Source of the DNA: Conidiobolus incongruus B7586
Taxonomy: Eukaryota; Entomophthoromycota; Entomophthoromycetes; Entomophthorales; Conidiobolaceae
Assembly: GCA_000697335.1 (NCBI GenBank)
Contig: JNEM01012967.1
Coordinates: 1-19,423 of the forward strand
Direction of reading: 5' to 3'
Length of the DNA: 19,423 nucleotides
Of this stretch, positions 1 through 9,005 are shown one piece after another. Within the stretch, counting starts at the first letter, position 1, and every line of letters begins with the position of its first letter. The notes under the pieces are model-generated. The model was not told where the DNA came from. It was given only the letters and a program-made list of their open reading frames with translations, and did no database searches. The position numbers were made by a program, and so were the translations under genes.

Positions 1-646
1 ATAATAAAAAAAATTACTATTACATATATAATTAATTGATATATATATTTAATTGTTAAATCATGTTATAATATATATTCCAAAATTTGTATATATTATA
101 TAATTATATATTTTAATATAAAATTTATAATCCTTATTAAAATTATTTGTATATACTTTTAATTGAAATAATATTCTTATAATATTATTATATTTATTAA
201 TAAATATTATTCAATATTTACCATTATCATTACAATTTTAATAATTTATTAATATCAAATATTCATAAATTATATATGATTTTAACAGAATTTCTATCAT
301 ATATTTGTTTTATAAACCACATGAAAAAATATTGACACAGAAGCTTATTTTATGTTCAGACAATGAGCAAAGGACAAATTCCATATTAAATTGGGGTTAT
401 AATTTAAAATCTTCCAGAATATTTGATCAAATATTGTGATTAATTTTAGAGAATAATATATCAAAACACAGTGCAAAAGCAAAAAATTTAATTAAGGTTA
501 TAATTAATTTTTAAGTATTTTATATACTATTTAATAATAATATCAAGTTATTTTACACTATTTAAGTAATGAATTTTTGTATTTAAACTATTATTTGATT
601 ATCTCTATAGTAAAATATATACATTATTTCCATAAACAATAGATAT
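1..646. other. A+T-rich intergenic DNA, no confident gene
   Basis: This stretch is almost entirely A/T with frequent stops in every frame. The only departure is a stop-free run on the + strand at 269-439, ending in TGA, that has no ATG and an amino-acid mix richer in Q, E, S, R and W than the surrounding AT-driven translation. It is described under findings and not called as a gene. Confidence 0.6.
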
Positions 647-1081
647 TGTCGGGGGTTAACGCTGACAACAATGGGTTTTACGAGCTTAAACGGGGAATCG
701 CCAGTGGTAAACGATAAATTACCACGTAATTAAGGGAAATTATTGGGGTTCACCAAAGTAGGTGAAAATGACTTGCTACGAATCGGGTTCTTCGAATAAA
801 GTAAATATCTCACGCTCGTAACAACTCAACACTTTTGTGAGGGTTACGAGAAAAACTTAGAGACGGTATACTTTTGAAAATGAAGATAGAAGATATGTTT
901 ATTAGTTTGCTTATGATAATCTTATATTAGGTTCCATTGTTGATTTTTGTGGACATGAATGACTTACAGGTGGAAAGTAATAGGATCAACTAGTTCATGG
1001 GATGTGATATCTCCAATGTGACTTCTCAAATCCTGTGGTAATCAGAGTTTCTTGAGTAATTGACAGGATTATTCTCTATCA
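647..1081 (+). mobile_element. Probable solo LTR of an LTR retrotransposon (fossil)
   Basis: A block of about 435 bp stands out from the A/T desert by its higher G+C. It opens with TGTCGGGGGTTAACGCTGAC and closes with ..TTCTCTATCA, giving the TG...CA ends usual for LTRs. The bases ATAT stand immediately before the TG and again immediately after the CA, a possible short target-site duplication, although ATAT is cheap in this composition. No primer-binding site, internal coding region or second LTR follows, so it reads as a solo LTR and not a whole element. Inside are a perfect 7-bp hairpin (704-710 with 719-725) and complementary arms at 815-822 and 843-850. The superfamily (Ty1/copia or Ty3/gypsy) cannot be decided from the LTR. 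The sharp edges and limited A/T drift suggest a fairly recent insertion. The 3' edge is less certain than the 5' edge. Confidence 0.45.
704..725 (+). repeat. Perfect 7-bp inverted repeat inside the LTR-like block
   Basis: GTGGTAA at 704-710 is the exact reverse complement of TTACCAC at 719-725, separated by eight bases. The arms are G+C-bearing in an A/T-rich neighbourhood, so the hairpin is less likely to be a composition effect. It may be part of the LTR's transcript structure; no function is claimed. Confidence 0.5.
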
Positions 1082-3040
1082 ATATAAATTAATATTTATT
1101 TCATTAGCTTTCAAAATTCATTTTTATTAAAAAATAATTATTTCAAAATATAAATATTATTAAATAAAAATAAAATTTAAATATATTTTGAACAAGATAT
1201 ATGAGTAATTTATTTTATTGCTTTTTATCAAATTTATGAATTTATATAATATATTGTAGTTATAACATTAATATAATTAGAAAAATAGGTTTATTTATTA
1301 TTTATAAGCTTTGAAAACCATTAATATATATTAAAAATATTGCTAATTATCAAATGAGAATTACTAATATTAAACATCACCTTGAATTCATATCAAAAAT
1401 AACACTTAATACAAAATAATATTGCTGATTATTTATATTGATTATGTTGCTAACCAGAAATTGAATATTAATAGTTCAAAATTTTTTAGTTTGAACAATA
1501 TTATGAAATCATTTTAATAGTTATTTAATATCAAAACAAAGGAGATATAAAATATAATAGCTAGACTTTATCTCTAGAACTCCTGTAACCAATAAAATCG
1601 TGTGTAGATAATATTATATAAAATATATCAACCATAAATCAGTTTAATATTAGTATAGATATTAAATCAACTTAAATAAATGCACTAAATTTTGAATTAT
1701 TATAAATAGCTATTGATATTAACAAAATAATTTTTAATACAAATAAGGAAACATAAAATAATGTCGTTACCTCCAGTTCTAAAAATTGAAATTTACATAG
1801 TTTTAATCTGATACAATGGCTAAATTTATTGAAAGAGTGAAAGGAGTAAATTTAAAACTAAAATCAGTTCTCATTAAACAGTACCAGTAAAATATGCAAA
1901 ATTATTTGATATATTGTTTATTTTATAAAATATTTAAGTGTTAAGCCTCCATAATCTGAATAATATAAATTGTATTTCATACTATAATATGATACACTTA
2001 TCGATATCGAAATTTAATGTTATATGAAAACATTTAATTCAAGTATATTTCAAGTTGATGACGAAATGGCTAATTTCAAATATATGTTCATCTAGTTATT
2101 TTAGATCAAATGAACTATATATGACAGCTTGAAAGGAAATAATGAAATTTAAATATTTATATTAAAATTTTTGAACATCAATTAAAAAGATTCTAAATGA
2201 GAATTTGAGTATATTTGTTTTTGAATTCTTAAATATGAAATATAAAGTTTAGTTGGCTCATATTAAATATATTTAATAAAAAATCGCATTAAAATCATTA
2301 AAAATATTTGAATAAATTCTCATCAAATAATTTGAAATTACTACATAAAATTAAATTTAATATAGAATCATTAAAACATTCAATATATATGTTGAAATAT
2401 TTCATAAAAAATTGTAGATAATTTAAGTGATATTTATCATTGCACAACTAACAAATCAAAAGGTTTAAAAACTAAAAAAAAATTAGAAACAAAGCTTCAA
2501 TTTACTCAATCAATTAAGTTTATTTTAGAATACATCTCTTTCATTCTCTTTAATATATTACAATTAAATATAATATCAATATTCTATATTCAACATTAGG
2601 TAGTATTATATATAATTAGATAGCGAGGGTTCGATATAACTATATGATCTATTCTTATACCAATCAACTTGGTAGTTTTAAACTATGATATTCAAATGTG
2701 ATAAATTTAAAATATAAGTTATTAACAAATTCAAAATTAATGGCTTTATTATTAATAAAAAATTGTGAAATATCTTTTTCTTATAATTTAAGAGTCATCA
2801 TTAATTAATTTTGAATTAATATAATCTTTAAAGTTGATTGCTATGCTTTCATATGAATCTTCACCTTTATGAAAATCCATTTGAATATATATTTTTTTCG
2901 TGTATTAATATAAAATATCATATAGTTGTTCAATTATTGTTTGATAAGTCTAATTTTATTTGATAATTCTTTTATTTTAAGGGTTAACTTTGTTAGAAAG
3001 ATAACTATGGATTACGTATTTCTGAAATAGAAAATGGTTG
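1082..3040. other. A+T-rich intergenic DNA, nothing recognised
   Basis: About 2 kb with dense stops in all frames and no tRNA-like B box with a matching stem, no G+C island and no open stretch with protein-like composition. A lone GGGTTCGAT near 2627 resembles part of a tRNA T-loop but has no matching stem or A box. Confidence 0.6.
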
Positions 3041-3043
3041 AGT

Positions 3044-3087
3044 TGATTGGCTATACAAGCATCATTCAATTTATAGTAAGCCAATCA
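3044..3087. promoter_or_regulatory. Inverted pair of CCAAT boxes upstream of the SHE10-like gene
   Basis: TGATTGGCT at 3044-3052 and AGCCAATCA at 3079-3087 are perfect 9-bp reverse complements, each containing a CCAAT box in opposite orientation. They lie about 70-110 bp upstream of a TATA box and about 210-250 bp upstream of the start codon. CCAAT boxes are bound in fungi by the HAP2/3/5 (NF-Y type) complex; that this pair is such a site is inference from motif and position. Confidence 0.5.
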
Positions 3088-3155
3088 TCACTTCTCATTG
3101 AAGAATGAGCGTTAAGTTTGAATCTTTGATGTAATCAATTCGAAATTCCACGTCA

Positions 3156-3164
3156 TATAAATAG
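3156..3164 (+). promoter_or_regulatory. TATA box of the SHE10-like gene
   Basis: TATAAATAG, a close match to the TATA consensus, lies in a less A/T-biased stretch about 130 bp before the ATG at 3293. With the CCAAT pair upstream it makes a classical strong RNA polymerase II core promoter, in keeping with the biased codon use of the gene. Confidence 0.5.
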
Positions 3165-3292
3165 AATCCATCCCTATCTATCACTCTCAATCTAAATTAT
3201 AATTATTAAATATCCAACCCTGTACATTCGAGCACTACCATTTTAAACATAAGTTTATAAGCACCGTTCCTTAACTAGCTGCTTTTATTATC

Positions 3293-5468
3293 ATGGTAAG
3301 TAATCTCTATCATTAAATATATGCATTTTGCCAATTTATTGGAATAGACTCTAGTAACTCTAAGAAGATATGCCGTATATGGCGCAGGTATCTATATTTT
3401 GTACACATTGGTAGCTACATGTCCAGATCTTGATCATTCCACCCACGACCGCGATGTTGATCACTATATTTGCGATGCAGGCGATTATTTACACGATTTA
3501 TTTTCTGGAAACCGTCACTATGAAAAGCATTTTGTTCCACTCTCCAAAGATGTTCGTGCCAAATACCATATTCATGTCAAACCTTATGTGATACAAACCA
3601 AAGAAAAGTACCTTAAACATGCTCATCCTATCGTTTTAAAAAATGTTGATAAGATTCAAAAGCTATCCTCTCCCATTTTCCAACAAGTTTTGGACCAATA
3701 CAACCAACACCTTGATCCCCATATCCAAAAGCTCACTACTCAAGCTAACGAGAACTACAATGTTCACTTGAAGCATCATGTAGATAGATATTACAAAATT
3801 TCTGAAAAGATATACTGGAATCAAGTCCACCCCCAATTAAATACTCTCCATAAGCATTCCAAGCATCACATCAAACATACTCTTTTACCTGTTCTCTCTG
3901 ATGGAGCCGATAATCTCTATGTTGTTTACCAAGAGCACGTTGTACCTCATATCCATAAAGCTCAAAAGTACTATAAAAATCATTACCATCCACATATAGA
4001 GAAGTATTATAAGGAATATGTTCAAAACTTTTTTGATGAGAATGCTGGAAATGACGGATCTCAGCAACCTGGAGTATACCACTATGCCAAATCGGCTTAT
4101 CACAATGTTAAATCCAATATTCAAAATGCTGCAAGTCAATATACTTTTTTAAGTACTCCTAGCGAAGCTGACGATATCCTTGTTCCTCCCTCAAAGTATA
4201 TTCCATCGCTCACTGATGACATCAAGGATGGTCTCAGCACTGCCTCTGAGAATGTCGAGTCTTTAACCGAAGAAGCTAAAGATTATGCTTCAGAGGCTGC
4301 AACTCATGCCTCCACAGTCGCTTCTGAATATGTTGATGATGCTACCGTCACTACTAAATCTATCAAAAAGAAGATCCACTCCAAGGCGTCTTCACTTGCT
4401 AAATCTGCCTCCTCATCTGTCGAAAAAGCTACTCAAGCAGCTGAAAAACTAACTAAACAAGCAAAGGAATCTGCTGCTAGTGTTGAATCCAAGGTTGAGG
4501 ATGCTTACTCCAATGCTAGTACTACCATTCAATCTCAAGCTTCTGAAGCTTCTGAATCTGCCAGCTCTAAAATCAAGAAGGGTAAGAAGAAAGCAGCCGA
4601 TAATGTCAAAACTGCTAAGGATAAGGCCCGAGACTCATATGGATCTATTTCATCAACTGTATCTTCCAAAGTTTCCAAAGCTACTGAAAAGATTCATGAC
4701 AAATATGATGATATCAAAAATGTTGCTCAAGATAACTACAGCTCCGTTTCCGATGCCGTCAAATCTCAAGCCAACAAAATCAAGGAAGATGCCCAAAAAA
4801 TATACCAAGATGCTAAAGAAAAAGTGGAAACACCTGCTGAAGCTGCTAAACCCATCAAATCTAAAGTAGAGAAGGTTAAAGAAGCTGCCGAATCCCAAAC
4901 CGATAAGTTTAAGGAAGATGCTCAAAACATCTACCAAGATGCTAAGGAAAAAGTAGAAACAGCTACTGAAGCTACTAAGCCCATTAAATCTAAAATTAAG
5001 AAGGTTAAAGAAGCTGCCGAATCCCAAACCGATAAGATTAAGGAAGATGCTCAAAATATCTATCAAGATGCCAAGGAAAAAGTAGAAATGCCTGCTGAAG
5101 CTACTAAACCCATCAAATCCAAAGTAGAGAGAGTCAAAGAAGCTGTCAAATCCCAAGCCGATAGTATTAAGGAAGATGCTCAAAATATCTATCAAAATGC
5201 CAAGGAAAAAGTAGAAACACCTGCTGAAGCTACTAAACCCATCAAATCCAAACTAGAGAAGGCCAAAGAAGCTGCTCAAAGTGTCGAAAAGGAAGCTAAG
5301 AAAAAGGCCTCTGACGCTAGTGAAAAGGTTAAGGAAAACTTGTCTAAAGCTAAACAAAGCTTTGATGAGAATGTCAAAGAACCTGTGGGAAATATCGCTC
5401 AAAATTTTAGACAGAAAGTGATTCAAGCTGACTCTGAGAACTTGGGAGATAAAGTGTCTCAAGAATAA
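3293..5468 (+). CDS. SHE10-like secretory-pathway coiled-coil protein with C-terminal 43-residue repeats
   Basis: Model: exon 1 3293-3295 (the ATG alone), intron 3296-3347 (GTAAGT...AATAG, 52 nt), exon 2 3348-5468; 707 residues. The splice is inferred because the long frame has no ATG of its own before a stop at 3345-3347, and joining the ATG to 3348 restores phase and gives a hydrophobic N-terminus (residues 9-24, YAVYGAGIYILYTLVA) followed by Cys26, a good signal peptide or anchor. Residues 26-235 are Tyr/His-rich and carry recurring motifs such as YHIHVKPYV, HLDPHI, HVVPHI and HYHPHIEKYY, resembling the fungal SHE10 family (yeast She10, about 577 residues, linked to the ER/spore wall). Residues about 280-470 are Ala/Ser/Lys-rich amphipathic helix. 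Residues 474-645 are four tandem 43-residue repeats. Codon use favours C/G endings, suggesting high expression. LEA-like or apolipoprotein-like helical function is possible. The family call is moderate; the gene itself is certain. Confidence 0.8.
4764..5279 (+). repeat. Four tandem 129-bp coding repeats
   Basis: Copies lie at 4764-4892, 4893-5021, 5022-5150 and 5151-5279, each exactly 43 codons and all in frame. Each begins Ser-Gln-(Thr/Ala), then IKEDAQNIYQDAKEKVE, then (T/M)PAEATKPIKSK and ends K(V/A)KEA. Copies differ mainly at synonymous sites and a few residues, so they are an internal tandem duplication under selection for the peptide and not a noncoding minisatellite. The repeat is Lys/Glu/Ala-rich with a fixed Tyr and a Pro-containing hinge, predicting short amphipathic helices separated by turns. 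Confidence 0.9.
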
Positions 5469-5537
5469 TCAAGCCAACCATACCATTTTTAATTTTGATC
5501 ATGTTACATAATGTAATCTTTGTTATTATTACCAGTA

Positions 5538-5543
5538 AATAAA
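5538..5543 (+). terminator. Polyadenylation signal of the SHE10-like gene
   Basis: A canonical AATAAA lies 70 bp after the stop codon, preceded by T-rich sequence (TTTGTTATTATT). It also lies just beyond the stop codon of the possible minus-strand small gene, so the two transcripts would converge here. Confidence 0.45.
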
Positions 5544-5576
5544 GTTTAATTCAATCTTATATAATGTTTCTTATAA

Positions 5577-5792
5577 TCATCCGTCTTGTTCAGTGTATTT
5601 TATAAAATCTAAGTTTAGTTCTAATTCCTTGCAAGCTCCTCATCATTTATAACCAATGAATATTTTACTTAAACTTATATAATCATAGACTTCTTGGATG
5701 TTTTTGAGGTTTAAACTGTAATATATACTTTTTTGGTATCTTATTATTTCACTAATTAAAATATCGATCTCTTGCACATTATCAATTAGCAT
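5577..5792 (-). CDS. Possible small spliced gene, unrecognised (55 residues)
   Basis: On the minus strand an ATG at 5792 opens a frame whose translation (starting MLIDNVQEIDILISEIIRYQ) has more Glu, Asp and Gln and less Phe than AT-rich noise gives. The uninterrupted frame stops after 49 residues, but a canonical intron fits at 5668-5621 (GTAAAA...TTAG, 48 nt, like other introns here). Splicing joins 5792-5669 to 5620-5577 in the same frame and ends ..LDFIKYTEQDG before TGA. The result is 55 residues, helical, without cysteine or membrane segment. No family was recognised. Against it: short length, no clear branch point, no obvious promoter, and chance ORFs of this size occur in this window. 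It may be a real micro-gene, the last part of a longer gene, or chance. Confidence 0.25.
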
Positions 5793-6370
5793 ATTTTTTA
5801 TTCATTCTCTACTTAGAATTTTAATACAGGTATTAGAAACATTAATTTAAACTTGTAATATAAATATTTTCAAAAATTATAATCATTGAAAGAATGATAT
5901 CTGAAATTATCAGGTTCTATTTGGTAAAATAAAAAATGAATATTATATTATAAATGGTATATTTTATGAATCAAAATGATTGTTGGAATTCAATATTTGA
6001 AATTTGTATTCTTGTATTGTAGTATGCCTAATTTAGTAACATCAAATATTTACTTTAATTTTTGATAATTTTAAGTTTGATCAAAGTAAACTAAATAATA
6101 CTAGTTTTAATATTTCTAAGTATATTTCAATAACAATACTAGATAATAAAAGTAACGTATCTATATTTTATATTATATATACCTATTAATAGAGATTAAA
6201 ATTTCATTTGACTTCTAAAAATATCAAAGTTTATATTTGTATATTGACATTGCTGAATTTATTAGATTAAAATATTTATAACATGGTTAGCATGAAAAAT
6301 AAGGATATCCCATATTAATATTCGAATAATTATTATTAATACATGTTAATGAAATATTTAACCCTTGACT
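5793..6370. other. A+T-rich intergenic DNA
   Basis: Apart from the candidate small gene ending at 5792 and the STRAP promoter region from about 6380, both strands are A/T-rich with dense stops. No RNA gene or repeat was seen. Confidence 0.5.
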
Positions 6371-6382
6371 TTTTTCAAACGA

Positions 6383-6426
6383 AAAGGCCCAATAACTATT
6401 TTATTACATCCATATTCATCGCCAAT
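6383..6426 (+). promoter_or_regulatory. AAAGGCCCA motif and tandem CCAAT boxes upstream of STRAP
   Basis: AAAGGCCCA at 6383-6391 runs directly into a CCAAT box (6389-6393), and a second CCAAT box in the same orientation follows at 6422-6426, about 106-143 bp before the ATG at 6532. The G+C-rich 9-mer is rare in this composition and recurs in the transporter promoter at 16529-16537, also beside a CCAAT box. Position and recurrence suggest a transcription-factor site; its binding protein is unknown. Confidence 0.4.
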
Positions 6427-6531
6427 CATTTAATAAATAATATTAATCACCATTAACTATCAAAAATCCATTAGATACATATAACTATATCTTCACTTAA
6501 AAATAGATCATTTTAATTCTATAAAATTATT

Positions 6532-7645
6532 ATGAATAACTCTCGCCAAATACCCTTAACATGCTCTGGTCACTCTAGACCTGTAGTTCAAATTCAAATG
6601 TCCCCTTTTGTTGAAAATAATCAATATTACTTGATTTCCGCTTGTAAAGGTATTCTATTTCATCAAATCTAACATTCTAAAAATGTTAATCTTTGTATTT
6701 CAAGATGGTTTTCCTATGCTACGAGAAGGATGTACTGGTGATTGGATAGGTACATTTTTAGGTCATAAAGGTGCTGTTTGGTCTGCTAAACTGGATATTA
6801 CTACTAATTTGGCGGTTACTGCTTCTGCCGACTTTTCTACGTAAGTATTAAATATTACTAATTTATATAAAACGAAAATCTTAATAGATTTCTTCTATAG
6901 AAAAATCTGGGATGCTGTTTCTGGAGAATGTAGGCAAACTTTACCTCATTCTCATATTGTAAGATCTGCAGATTTTAATCATCAAGGGACTCATGTGATA
7001 ACAGGAGGACATGAAAAAATTTTAAGGATTTTTGATATTAACTATAGTGAGTCACCTATAGTTCAATATCAACCACTATCAGCAACTATCAAATCATTGA
7101 TATGGGATAAATATCGCAACATTATATTCTCATCGGGAGAGGAGAATATAATTAGAGTATGGGATCCTAGATCCAATACCCAAATCTCTGAAATTCAGGC
7201 TTCTGCTATTGTAACCAATATGGAACTATCGTTAGACCATTCTATTTTGTCCTTCACTTCAGGCAAAAAAGTTGAATTCTGGGATCCGCTCCGCCTAACC
7301 CCGATTAAAGATTTTACCTTGGACTTTGAAGTTTCTTGTGTATCAATGAATCCTGTATATAAATCTAAATTTGTAGTAGGAGCTGTAAACGATCTATGGG
7401 TTAGGTCATTTGATTTTACAACCGGTCAGGTACAACAACTTTACAAAGGACATCATGGACCAGTTCACTCTATTAGCCATTCTCCTGATGGTGAGATTTA
7501 TGCAACAGGGTCTGAAGATGGTACAATACGACTATGGCAAACAAATCCTGATACCCCTTATGGCCTCTGGCAATATTCAAAACTCAAAGAATCCAACTCC
7601 CCCAACTTGGTTTTAGAAAGCCAAACTGAGCTTATCCAATCTTAA
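6532..7645 (+). CDS. STRAP: STRAP/Unrip-like WD40-repeat protein
   Basis: Three exons: 6532-6649, 6705-6840 and 6901-7645, introns of 55 and 60 nt (GTATTC..CAAG; GTAAGT..TATAG with a perfect TACTAAT branch site). The phases agree and give 332 residues, against 350 in the human protein. The N-terminus is diagnostic: CSGHSRPVV, then ISACKDG, then [16 protein letters not shown], followed by [16 protein letters not shown]. Seven WD40 blades follow, the last containing [19 protein letters not shown] and [12 protein letters not shown] with the family ending PYGLW. STRAP binds the SMN complex that loads Sm cores on spliceosomal snRNPs, and in animals also binds Unr and TGF-beta receptors; in a fungus only the cytoplasmic RNP-assembly role is a reasonable inference. 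The acidic C-terminal tail of the animal protein is mostly absent. Codon use is A/T-ending. Only the last exon shows up as a long open frame. Confidence 0.93.
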
Positions 7646-8857
7646 TTCATGTCATAAACACAATGATTGTTCTGCTTGGATTAATCTTTTGTATCAAATA
7701 TATTTTTTAATTTATTATGTTGTAATATCTATTTATACATTACTCGTATTATAGTATTTTTATTTTATTTGACTTACATCAATCAACATAAGTTCAAGGA
7801 TACTCTATAACGATATATAATGTAGTATGTTAGAACATTTACAATATTTTACATATATTCATCGAATCTCAATTAGAATAACATATTAAATTTTAATATT
7901 GTTATACAGTTTAATATTTTTTGGATTAAATAAAAAATTATGTATACAAATTATTAGTAACTATCATTGATGATCATTAAATAAGACCAATATTAATACC
8001 ATTTTAAATACTAGTATTTATTAAACCTTGTTGATTTATCAATTATATTCAATTATATTATTTATAAGGTTATTATTATATTTAAATGAATAGTAATGAA
8101 GTACTCAAATTTTTAATTTCAAAGTGGAAGAAACTTCAATACAATTTTTAAAAATATTGATAAATATATCATTTATAATATTATTACACTTTATGAAATT
8201 ATGCTAATATATCAGCCTTTATTACTAATAAATAATCTTCATTAATGATTATATTAATATTGATAAACTTATAAATTTAAATTTGAAGACAATATTATAA
8301 TAATATTCTCAATTACTAACATTGATAGGAATTAATTTTTTATAAATTAAACAAAAAATTATGATTATTTTTAACATACCAGCTGTATTATATCATGTCA
8401 ATATTATTTATATAATATAATATTCTTTCAAGTTCATAAATATCACATTAATACAGTGTTGATAATCAAATTCTTTTTCTATATCATATATTTTTAATTT
8501 ATAGATTAAGGAATCAAAAATATTTCTAAATAATTGCTGCCTTTAAACATATATTGTCAGTGCACAGTTATAAAATGTCTTAAAATTATCTAAGATATTA
8601 ATTCGTCAACCTGTATGTATGAATGCATAGTGAACAAACATCGAGTATATTAGAATATTATTATAATCTAATATTGACTCTATACACTCTAGATTGTAAC
8701 TTGTGTATTACAAATAATGGATACTAATCGTAAATTTATGGCAATTTGTTGAAATTCAAGAAATTAGTGATTAAATTGAAATTATAAAATAACCGCTTTT
8801 CTCTACTTTAATTTAATCAATTAATAACACTTGGTTTTAATAACATCAATTACTTAG
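7646..8857. other. A+T-rich intergenic DNA, nothing recognised
   Basis: About 1.2 kb between the STRAP stop codon and the cyclin promoter. Stops are dense in every frame, and no RNA gene, repeat array or compositional island was found. The first 150 bases presumably include the STRAP 3' untranslated region, but no exact AATAAA signal was seen. Confidence 0.5.
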
Positions 8858-8875
8858 TATTGGTTGTAACCAATA
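8858..8875. promoter_or_regulatory. 18-bp palindrome made of two inverted CCAAT boxes
   Basis: TATTGGTT and AACCAATA are exact reverse complements separated by GT, so two CCAAT boxes face away from each other across two bases, about 131 bp before the cyclin start codon. The same inverted arrangement with a wider gap occurs upstream of the SHE10-like gene. Binding by a HAP/NF-Y type complex is inferred from the motif. Confidence 0.45.
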
Positions 8876-9005
8876 AATATATATGATATAATCAATAATT
8901 TTTGTTATTAACCCATCATATTATAAAATTTACAATCATTATTCAGCTAAATAAGGTTATATCTTACTTGAATTAATATCCTGGATATAAATTTCGAATT
9001 ATAAT

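Noticed and set aside
2620-2645. GGGTTCGAT resembling a tRNA B box
   Set aside because: No T-stem complement, no A box upstream and no cloverleaf could be drawn.
3885-4139. 84-residue minus-strand frame inside the SHE10-like gene
   Set aside because: The sense frame is clearly coding; this is a hydrophobic antisense shadow.
4480-4869. 129-residue + strand frame overlapping the SHE10-like gene
   Set aside because: Out-of-frame shadow of the repeat codons, Leu/Lys/Pro-rich with no independent signals.
4653-5195. 180-residue open frame antisense to the repeat region
   Set aside because: It is the mirror of the Lys/Glu/Ala repeat codons (Phe/Leu/Ser-rich, periodic at 43 residues) and has no promoter or family match.
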